Assembly (NCBI GenBank): GCA_900540005.1
Contig: UQEM01000029.1
Coordinates: forward strand, 1-20,993
DNA from: an uncultured Ruminococcus sp.
Lineage (GTDB): Bacteria > Bacillota > Clostridia > Oscillospirales > Ruminococcaceae
Direction: 5' to 3'
Length of the DNA stretch: 20,993 bases
The notes under the pieces were generated by a model, which was given only the letters and a program-made list of their open reading frames with translations, made no database searches and had not been told where the DNA came from. Both the position numbers and the translations under genes were made by a program. Below are positions 15,462 through 20,993 of this stretch, in pieces; the stretch's first letter is position 1; every line of letters begins with the position of its first letter.

Positions 15462-16427
15462 ATGAAGATCAAAAAAATAATAGCTCTTGCCGCCGCATTA
15501 AGCGTTACCGCTGTCGGAATCAATATTCCGTACAGCGGCACTGCTCCGACATCTATTACGGCAAGCGCTGAAACATCAGCAGAAAGCTTTGAGTTCGACT
15601 CAGCAACAGGAACTATCACCAAGTATAACGGCTCAGACACAGACATTGTTATACCGTCAGAGATAAACGGTGTAACAGTTACCCAAATCAAAGATATGGC
15701 ATTTGATGAGTGTACTGAAATTATCAGCATATATATTCCAGATTCCGTAACATCAATTGGCAGCGGCGCGTTTAATAATTGCAGTAAGCTCGAAAAAGTT
15801 ACTCTTCCAAATGCAATTGAAATTATTCCGGCAGGAATGTTCTATCATTGCAGTTCGCTTACAGACATACAAATTCCTGATTCAGTTACAGATATCCAAA
15901 TGTCATCATTTGAGGGATGCAGTTCTCTTACAAACATAGAAATTCCGGATTCAGTTACAGGAATATCCAATTATAGCTTCATGGATTGTACCGTCCTATC
16001 AAGTGTAACTCTTTCTGATTCACTTACATATATTGGTATAAATGCTTTTGCTAACTGTCCTTTACTGAAAAGCATTACCATTCCTAAATCTGTTTCAGCA
16101 ATTGACCTCTTAGCTTTTGATTCTAGTATCACCATTTCAGGCTACAAAGGCTCAGTTGCTGAGGAATACGCAATAAACTATGGAATTAAGTTCATAGCGC
16201 TTGATGATGACGAACCCAAATCGCTGGGCGATGTAAACGGCGACGGTATCGTCAACGCGGTAGACGCTTCGGCTATCCTCACTTATTTCGCAATTATGAT
16301 GACAGATCAGACTCCCACAATGAAGTTTGATAAGTCTGTTGCGGACTACAACAATGACGGGATCATCAACTCGATAGACGCTTCCGTGATACTCACATAC
16401 TACGCTAATTCAATGATAACCAAGTAA
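15462..16427 (+). CDS. Secreted BspA-type leucine-rich-repeat protein with C-terminal dockerin
   Basis: A 321-aa secreted protein. A signal peptide covers about 1-36 (ITASA-ET is a likely cut). Residues about 62-222 hold seven or so LRR_5/BspA repeats of about 23 residues with the theme IPDSVTSIGSGAFNNCSKLEK; such repeats mediate adhesion or protein contacts and have no catalytic residues. A short linker leads to a dockerin (255-321) that is nearly identical to that of the esterase. It probably adds a binding module to a cohesin scaffold. AGAGGG lies about 8 nt before the ATG, 29 nt after the esterase stop, so the two form an operon. The LRR part is visibly richer in A+T than its flanks. Confidence 0.92.
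   Translation: MKIKKIIALAAALSVTAVGINIPYSGTAPTSITASAETSAESFEFDSATGTITKYNGSDTDIVIPSEINGVTVTQIKDMAFDECTEIISIYIPDSVTSIGSGAFNNCSKLEKVTLPNAIEIIPAGMFYHCSSLTDIQIPDSVTDIQMSSFEGCSSLTNIEIPDSVTGISNYSFMDCTVLSSVTLSDSLTYIGINAFANCPLLKSITIPKSVSAIDLLAFDSSITISGYKGSVAEEYAINYGIKFIALDDDEPKSLGDVNGDGIVNAVDASAILTYFAIMMTDQTPTMKFDKSVADYNNDGIINSIDASVILTYYANSMITK
16225..16427 (+). repeat. Dockerin direct repeat, copy 2
   Basis: Second copy of the 203-nt dockerin module (see 15230-15432), 995 bp downstream in the same orientation and ending at the stop codon of the LRR gene. Confidence 0.97.
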
Positions 16428-16434
16428 ATACCGC

Positions 16435-16466
16435 AAAAAATACGGCCCTCTCGGGTCGTATTTTTT
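16435..16466. terminator. Bidirectional terminator between the LRR gene and pheT
   Basis: AAAAAATACGGCCC and GGGTCGTATTTTTT form a 14-bp stem with one G-U pair and a TCTC loop. T runs on both strands let it end the esterase/LRR transcript and the convergent pheS-pheT transcript. Confidence 0.93.
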
Positions 16467-16484
16467 ACATTAAAGCCGCAGATC

Positions 16485-18938
16485 TCAGCTTCTCAGCTCT
16501 GCGCCGATCGCGGAGAGTGCCTTGAGGACTCTCTTCATTGCGCCGTCAGCCTGCTCGTCGGTAAGCGTGCCGTCGTGTGAACGCATTGAAATCGAATATG
16601 AAACGCTCTTCTTGCCGTCCTCTATCTGCTTTCCCTTGTAAACGTCAAAGAGTGTGACCTTTTCAAGGATCTTGCCAACTGCGCCCTTGATAGCCTTTTC
16701 AAGCTCTGCAACAGGTATCTCGTCATCACAGATAACGCTGAGGTCGCGTGTGGTTGCAGGGAATTTCGGAAGCGGCTGATAAGTGATCTTTCCTGCGGCA
16801 GACTCCATAAGCTCAGGAATATTGAGCTTTGCAACGTAAGTCTTTACGCCGATACCGTACGTCTCCTGAACCTCGGGGTGGATCTCGCCGAGGATTCCGA
16901 GAGCCTTTCCGTCACGCATGATAACTGCGCTTCTGCCCGGATGGAATGCGAATTTCTCATCGAAAGCATCGCTGTCAACTGCGCGTATATACTCATAGCC
17001 GTCTATCTTCATCTCACCGAGAAGCTGCTCTATCATGCCCTTGAGCGCGTAGAAGTCAGCCTCGCCGCCGTACATACCGACTGTGAGTCTCTGCGGCTCG
17101 TCAGGGAGCGAATAGCTGTAACGATGCTTTTCCTTGCCGCTGTTTGCGAGGATATTTCCGTTAATGAAAGGCTTTTCCTCGGAGGCAGGCAGATACTCCT
17201 TACTTATTTCAAAGAGACAAGCCTTTTCGTTTCGGTTGTTGTAATTGAACGAGAGAACGTCAAGAACAGAGGGAATGATAGATGTTCTCATAACGCTTGT
17301 GTCCTCGCCGAGAGGATTTACTATCTTAATAGCATTGCGGAGCTTGCTGTCCTGCGGAAGCTTTATCTTGTCAAAGTACTTGGGAGATACAAACGAGTAT
17401 GTTGCTATCTCATATCCGCCAAGAGCTACTGCGGCATTTCTGAGAGTACGGATAAACTTCTGCTCCTCAGTGAACTCGGCTCTTGCAACGCCGCGGAAAT
17501 CCGTCGAAGGAATGTTGTTGTAACCGTAGATACGCGCGACCTCCTCGGCAATATCAGCCTTACACTCAATGTCGATACGGAATGACGGAGCAACTACCTT
17601 GCCGCCCTCGAATGTGAAGTCAAGCCTGCCAAGGTATTCCTTCATGTCAGCCTCGGAGATATCCGTTCCGAGGAAATTATTTATCCACTCGGGGCTGAAT
17701 TCGACCTCAGAGGGCTTGTGATCGGTGTGATCGCAGTCGATCACTGTGTTGAGAACCTCGCCTGCTCCGAGCAGTTCAACGAGTTCAAACGCTCTTTTAA
17801 GGCAGGTCATGGAAATAAGCGGATCAACGCCCTTTTCGTAGCGCGCAGAAGCGTCCGACTTGAGTTTGAGCGCCTTTGACGTGCGTCTTACCTGTGTAGG
17901 CTCAAAGTAAGCCGACTCAAATACAACAGTGGTCGTGTCGTCCATGATACCGCTGTATTCGCCGCCCATAACGCCTGCAACGGCAACGGGTTTCTTCTCG
18001 TCAGCAATAACGAGCATATCCTCTGTGAGAGTGCGCTCCACTCCGTCAAGAGTCATTATCTTCTCGCCGTTCTTGGCGTTGCGGACATTTATGTGGCTGC
18101 CCTCAACATAGCGAAGGTCAAATGCGTGCATTGGCTGACCGTATTCAAGCATTACATAGTTTGTGATATCAACGAAGTTATTGATAGGACGAACGCCGCT
18201 TGCACGGAGTCTCTCTCTCATCCAGCGCGGTGAAGGTCCGATCTTAACGTTCTTTACTATACCGGCACAGTAGCGTTTGCACTTTTCCGTGTTGATAATG
18301 TCAACCTTGAGAAGCTCATTAACGTCACCATCAACGCCCTTGTATTCGGGAGCTTTTATATTAAGCGGCAGATTGTAAGTAGCCGCGGTCTCTCTTGCAA
18401 GACCGATAACGCTGAGACAGTCGGGACGGTTCGAGGTGATCTCAAACTCAACGGAAGTATCGTCAAGGCCGATAGCCGAGTGGATATCCTGTCCAAGCTC
18501 GCAGTCCTCCTCGATAACGAAAACTCCCTCAGGGTCTGCATACGGGAAGTCATGAGCCGTAAGGCCGAGAGTATCGAGTCCGCAGAACATACCGAAGCTT
18601 TCAACACCGCGCATCTTGCACTTCTTTATCTTACCCTCGGGGAGAACAGCTCCATCGAGCGCAACGGGAACGAGGTCGCCCTCTTTTACGTTTTTAGCAT
18701 TTGTAACTATCTGGACAGGAGCGTCCGCGCCGATGTCTACCTGACAAACAAAGAGCGCGTCTGCATTTTCATGCTGAGCCTTTGAGAGGATCTTTCCGAC
18801 AACTACCTTAGAAATCGACTTTCCCTCTTCCTCATAGCATTCTACCTTAGAACCGCTCATTGTAAGAGCGTGGCAGTAGTCCTTTATCGGCACATCGACT
18901 TTAACGTAGTCGGCGAGCCATTTCATGGATAAATTCAT
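16485..18938 (-). CDS. pheT: Phenylalanine-tRNA ligase beta subunit
   Basis: An 817-aa PheT, full length for the bacterial type. Domains in order: N-terminal region with the tRNA-binding EMAP/OB fold (about 40-150), B3/B4 editing domain with GVMGGEYSGI and VVFESAYFEP, B5 domain, the inactive class II core, and the C-terminal ferredoxin-fold anticodon-binding domain, starting near FPATTRDLSVI and ending at SMRSHDGTLTDEQ. With PheS it forms the alpha2-beta2 enzyme that charges tRNA-Phe and edits Tyr-tRNA-Phe. AAGGA precedes the ATG at 18938. It is third in the T-box operon, separated from pheS by an unrelated membrane-protein gene. Confidence 0.98.
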   Translation of the reverse strand: MNLSMKWLADYVKVDVPIKDYCHALTMSGSKVECYEEEGKSISKVVVGKILSKAQHENADALFVCQVDIGADAPVQIVTNAKNVKEGDLVPVALDGAVLPEGKIKKCKMRGVESFGMFCGLDTLGLTAHDFPYADPEGVFVIEEDCELGQDIHSAIGLDDTSVEFEITSNRPDCLSVIGLARETAATYNLPLNIKAPEYKGVDGDVNELLKVDIINTEKCKRYCAGIVKNVKIGPSPRWMRERLRASGVRPINNFVDITNYVMLEYGQPMHAFDLRYVEGSHINVRNAKNGEKIMTLDGVERTLTEDMLVIADEKKPVAVAGVMGGEYSGIMDDTTTVVFESAYFEPTQVRRTSKALKLKSDASARYEKGVDPLISMTCLKRAFELVELLGAGEVLNTVIDCDHTDHKPSEVEFSPEWINNFLGTDISEADMKEYLGRLDFTFEGGKVVAPSFRIDIECKADIAEEVARIYGYNNIPSTDFRGVARAEFTEEQKFIRTLRNAAVALGGYEIATYSFVSPKYFDKIKLPQDSKLRNAIKIVNPLGEDTSVMRTSIIPSVLDVLSFNYNNRNEKACLFEISKEYLPASEEKPFINGNILANSGKEKHRYSYSLPDEPQRLTVGMYGGEADFYALKGMIEQLLGEMKIDGYEYIRAVDSDAFDEKFAFHPGRSAVIMRDGKALGILGEIHPEVQETYGIGVKTYVAKLNIPELMESAAGKITYQPLPKFPATTRDLSVICDDEIPVAELEKAIKGAVGKILEKVTLFDVYKGKQIEDGKKSVSYSISMRSHDGTLTDEQADGAMKRVLKALSAIGAELRS

Positions 18939-18956
18939 AGCTTTTTCCTTTCTGTT

Positions 18957-19514
18957 TTATGGTTCGTTATAAACTTTGATATTATTATTTCTTTTCGTAA
19001 AACGCTTTATCACGCTTCGACACAGTCTCTCGCTGCCACTGACGGTTATTGACGTGCTTCTGAATCCGTAGTTGACTCTTATTACATAGCTGAAGCTGAA
19101 CGGAATGAGCGGACCTCGTCTGACAGAACCGAATCTTACTCTTCCCAAACCAACAGATGCAGTATCAACAGTTATCGATCTGATTTTTTCATATGGAACT
19201 TTCCGTAATTTTCTCATGTCGAAAAAATGATCCGAAAACCAATAAAATCTGTCTTTCATCTGATAAGAGCTTTTGCGGAAGTAATGTTCCGGCTCTTCCG
19301 GAAGTTCGGCGAGGAATTTTTTCAGTCTGAGAATGTATATGCTGTGCCGTAAAACCGCAGTCATGAACGGCAATGCAATAACCGTACATACGATAAGTAT
19401 GGTTTTAACGGAATTTCGTCCGGTACTTGAAAAAGCGATCACAAGCGCAGCTAAAGCGTCAAAAATAATAAAAACAACCGAAAACGTTATTATATTTCTG
19501 CTTCGGTCAAACAT
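18957..19514 (-). CDS. Unrecognised membrane protein with PH-like domain, inside the pheST operon
   Basis: A 185-aa protein that I cannot name. Two membrane segments (about 8-28 and 36-55) precede a soluble domain (about 78-172) with FYWFSDHFFDMRKLRKVPYEKIRSITV and later SSVIKRF-like helix residues (CRSVIKRFTKR); the two-segment plus beta-rich layout recalls YcxB/bacterial PH-type proteins, a weak assignment. The start ATG shares one base with the pheS stop (TGATG), and pheT starts 18 nt after its stop, so it is translated from the same mRNA. pheS and pheT are normally adjacent. The sequence contains several Arg-rich turns and no signal for secretion. It would be controlled by the Phe T-box together with its neighbours. 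Confidence 0.8.
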   Translation of the reverse strand: MFDRSRNIITFSVVFIIFDALAALVIAFSSTGRNSVKTILIVCTVIALPFMTAVLRHSIYILRLKKFLAELPEEPEHYFRKSSYQMKDRFYWFSDHFFDMRKLRKVPYEKIRSITVDTASVGLGRVRFGSVRRGPLIPFSFSYVIRVNYGFRSTSITVSGSERLCRSVIKRFTKRNNNIKVYNEP

Positions 19515-20542
19515 CAGAACTGCTCTAAGAATCTTACATCGTTCTCATAAAGCAGACGGAGATCATTGATGTCGTAACGTCCCATAACCATGCGCTCAAG
19601 ACCGAGACCGAATGCAAATCCCGAATATTCATTGCTGTCTATGCCGCAGTTTTCGAGAACCTTCGGGTGAACCATTCCTGCTCCGAGAAGTTCGATATAG
19701 CCCTCGTCCTTGCACATTGAGCAACCCTTGCCGCCGCAGTTGAAGCAGCTTATATCTACTTCGCAGCTCGGCTCTGTGAACGGGAAGTGGTGGGGACGGA
19801 AACGCAGCTTGCAGTTATTGCCGTAGAGCTTTTTCATCAGCATTTCAAGAGTTCCCTTGAGATCTGACATGGTAATGCCCTTATCAACAACAAGTCCCTC
19901 TATCTGGTGGAAAAGCGGTGAGTGTGTAGCGTCAACTGCGTCCGAGCGGAAAACTCTGCCGGGCGAAATAATGCGGATAGGCGGCTTCTGATTCTCCATA
20001 ACGTGAACCTGAACCGATGAAGTCTGTGTACGGAGAAGGACAGTCTCATTTGTGCCCTCGATGTAGAATGTATCCTGAGTATCTCTTGCAGGGTGATCGG
20101 GGGGCAGATTAAGAGCCTCGAAAACGTGGTAATCATCGTCTATCTCAGGGCCATCCGCTATCTCAAAGCCCATTCCCATGAATATCTCGCGTATCTCATT
20201 CTCCACCTTTGTAAGCGGATGAAGCTTGCCGAACGGAGCGTACTTTCCGGGGAGAGTGATGTCTATTGTCTCCTCCTTGAGTTTAGCCTCCTGAGCGGCT
20301 GCCTTGAGCGAATTGAGCCTGCTTGTCAGAGCCTCCTCGATACCGCTTCTCACCTTGTTTGCAAGCTGACCGATAACGGGTCTTTCCTCGGGTGTGAGCT
20401 TGCCCATCTGCTTGAGTATCGCAGTGAGTTCTCCCTTTTTGCCGAGGAACTTGATCCTCAGATCGTCAAGCGCCTTAATATCGCCGCACTCAGAGAGTTC
20501 CTGCATAGCCTGCGCCTGAATTTTTTCCAGTTGTTCTTTCAA
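19514..20542 (-). CDS. pheS: Phenylalanine-tRNA ligase alpha subunit
   Basis: A 342-aa PheS, matching the usual 339-350 aa. An N-terminal coiled-coil (about 1-90) leads to the class II catalytic core: HPLTKVENEIREIF motif 1 region, RTQTSSVQV, GRVFRSDAVDATHSPLFHQIEG (motif 2) and GFAFGLGLERM (motif 3). C266, C269, C274 and C277 form a Cys cluster seen in many Clostridia. The start is set at TTG 20542, nine nt after AGGAG (20556-20552), giving MKEQLEKIQA. The frame continues upstream to 20623, but that stretch is the T-box terminator and leader, so those 27 residues are not protein. First gene of the operon. Confidence 0.96.
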   Translation of the reverse strand: MKEQLEKIQAQAMQELSECGDIKALDDLRIKFLGKKGELTAILKQMGKLTPEERPVIGQLANKVRSGIEEALTSRLNSLKAAAQEAKLKEETIDITLPGKYAPFGKLHPLTKVENEIREIFMGMGFEIADGPEIDDDYHVFEALNLPPDHPARDTQDTFYIEGTNETVLLRTQTSSVQVHVMENQKPPIRIISPGRVFRSDAVDATHSPLFHQIEGLVVDKGITMSDLKGTLEMLMKKLYGNNCKLRFRPHHFPFTEPSCEVDISCFNCGGKGCSMCKDEGYIELLGAGMVHPKVLENCGIDSNEYSGFAFGLGLERMVMGRYDINDLRLLYENDVRFLEQF

Positions 20543-20594
20543 TTTTTTCAACTCCTGAATAATATTTGCAGTCCTTGCTGCATTGTGTCTGCAT

Positions 20595-20621
20595 AAATAA
20601 AAAAGTCCTGTCCAACAGGAC
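20595..20621 (-). terminator. T-box terminator hairpin
   Basis: GTCCTGT, loop TGG and ACAGGAC form a 7-bp stem followed by six T residues and ATTT on the minus strand. It competes with the antiterminator that uses the T-box core. Confidence 0.9.
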
Positions 20622-20858
20622 AAGACGTAAAACCTTGCTTATTACCACCCATTGTCAGGAGAGCCGACACTCTCTTGCCTTTAACGCAGACCTACGTTGC
20701 CGCCTACAGAGCGGGCATATCCCATGCCAAGGACTTCCCCTTTTCAGCAGCACCCCTCGTGAGTGAACTTCGGTCTTTCCTATGACAGGCTGCTTTCAGC
20801 AGACGCAGCCCTCTCTGAGACATAATAAGCAGACCTACTCTCTCAGTCTTTGGGTTAT
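20595..20858 (-). promoter_or_regulatory. T-box riboswitch, Phe specifier, upstream of pheS
   Basis: The leader shows AGAGAGTAG near its 5' end, an apical stem GGGCTGC/GCAGCC, a GAAG segment followed by TTC and A (specifier codon Phe, 20767-20765), and the T-box core TGGGTGGTAA (20651-20642). A terminator stem GTCCTGT/ACAGGAC (20621-20605) with a run of T residues ends it. Uncharged tRNA-Phe would bind and favour the antiterminator, so pheS, the membrane gene and pheT rise when Phe-tRNA charging falls. Confidence 0.95.
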
Positions 20859-20864
20859 ACACAT

Positions 20865-20893
20865 ATTATAAACTTAAAATAAAAAAAAATCAA
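20865..20893 (-). promoter_or_regulatory. Promoter of the pheS operon
   Basis: Minus-strand TTGATT (20893-20888), 17-nt A/T-only spacer apart from one G, and TATAAT (20870-20865), just before the T-box leader. Confidence 0.82.
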
Positions 20894-20902
20894 GTGTTTT
20901 TA

Positions 20903-20936
20903 TTGAATTGTACTGATTTTTGTGATATTATATTAT
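20903..20936 (+). promoter_or_regulatory. Possible divergent promoter toward the contig end
   Basis: TTGAAT (20903-20908) with 17 nt to TATTAT (20926-20931), or TTGTAC (20908-20913) with 17 nt to TATTAT (20931-20936). It would read a gene that lies beyond the genomic end at 20943. The region is A/T-rich, so chance matches are likely. Confidence 0.35.
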
Positions 20937-20943
20937 ATACACG

Positions 20944-20993
20944 CTGTCTCTTATACACATCTCCGAGCCCACGAGACTCGACGTCATCTCGTA
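20944..20993 (+). other. Illumina Nextera adapter, not genomic
   Basis: From 20944 the sequence is the Tn5 mosaic end CTGTCTCTTATACACATCT, then CCGAGCCCACGAGAC (Nextera read-2 side), an 8-base index TCGACGTC (20978-20985), and ATCTCGTA (20986-20993), the start of the P7 flow-cell sequence. This order of parts is that of a sequencing library, so the assembled contig carries an untrimmed adapter at its end. Confidence 0.98.

Noticed and set aside
20543..20623. Extra 27 residues at the PheS N-terminus
   Set aside because: The stretch is the T-box terminator and leader; it starts with TTG inside the hairpin and would exceed the family length.

Overview
The window looks like chromosomal DNA of a Gram-positive gut anaerobe of the Ruminococcus type (Bacillota, Clostridia/Oscillospiraceae). 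The pointers are three secreted proteins with dockerin modules, a BspA-type leucine-rich-repeat protein, SpoVS and YmdB, a Phe T-box in front of pheS, a CIRCE operator, short clostridial-type ferredoxin, strong AGGAGG ribosome sites and consensus sigma-A promoters with 17-nt spacers. The last 50 bases (20944-20993) are not genomic: they read as an Illumina Nextera adapter, so the window ends at a contig edge.

Layout. 1-62 (-): tRNA-Val(UAC), cut by the window start, with its promoter. 291-5953 (-): recG; a small membrane protein; spoVS; ymdB; an amidohydrolase; a SmtB-like ArsR regulator; another small membrane protein. The last four are tightly coupled behind one consensus promoter, and spoVS has its own. 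6051-7893 (+): secreted M6-like metalloprotease with an N-terminal dockerin. 7957-9538 (+): O-antigen-ligase-like membrane protein. 9588-9835 (-) and 9926-10498 (+): divergent 2[4Fe-4S] ferredoxin and an Rrf2 regulator with three IscR-like cysteines. 10536-11690 (-): cysK behind a ~190-nt leader that holds a short Cys-containing ORF and repeated, mutually complementary segments. 11779-13888 (+): htpG with a perfect CIRCE. 13923-16466 (+): SGNH/GDSL esterase and BspA-LRR protein, each ending in almost the same dockerin (203 nt, three differences). 16485-20870 (-): pheS, an unrecognised membrane protein, pheT, under a Phe T-box.

How it fits together. Most of the window is housekeeping (DNA repair, translation, cysteine synthesis, chaperone, sporulation/biofilm control). 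The accessory part is the set of dockerin proteins, which would dock on cohesin scaffolds outside the cell; none is a recognisable carbohydrate-active enzyme except possibly the esterase. Several genes show visible control: T-box, CIRCE, zinc-sensor residues, Fe-S-type Rrf2 and a candidate cysteine-responsive leader. I do not see a wholly new multi-gene system. The best candidates for something undescribed are the cysK leader, the membrane gene inside pheST and the ArsR regulator coupled to ymdB.
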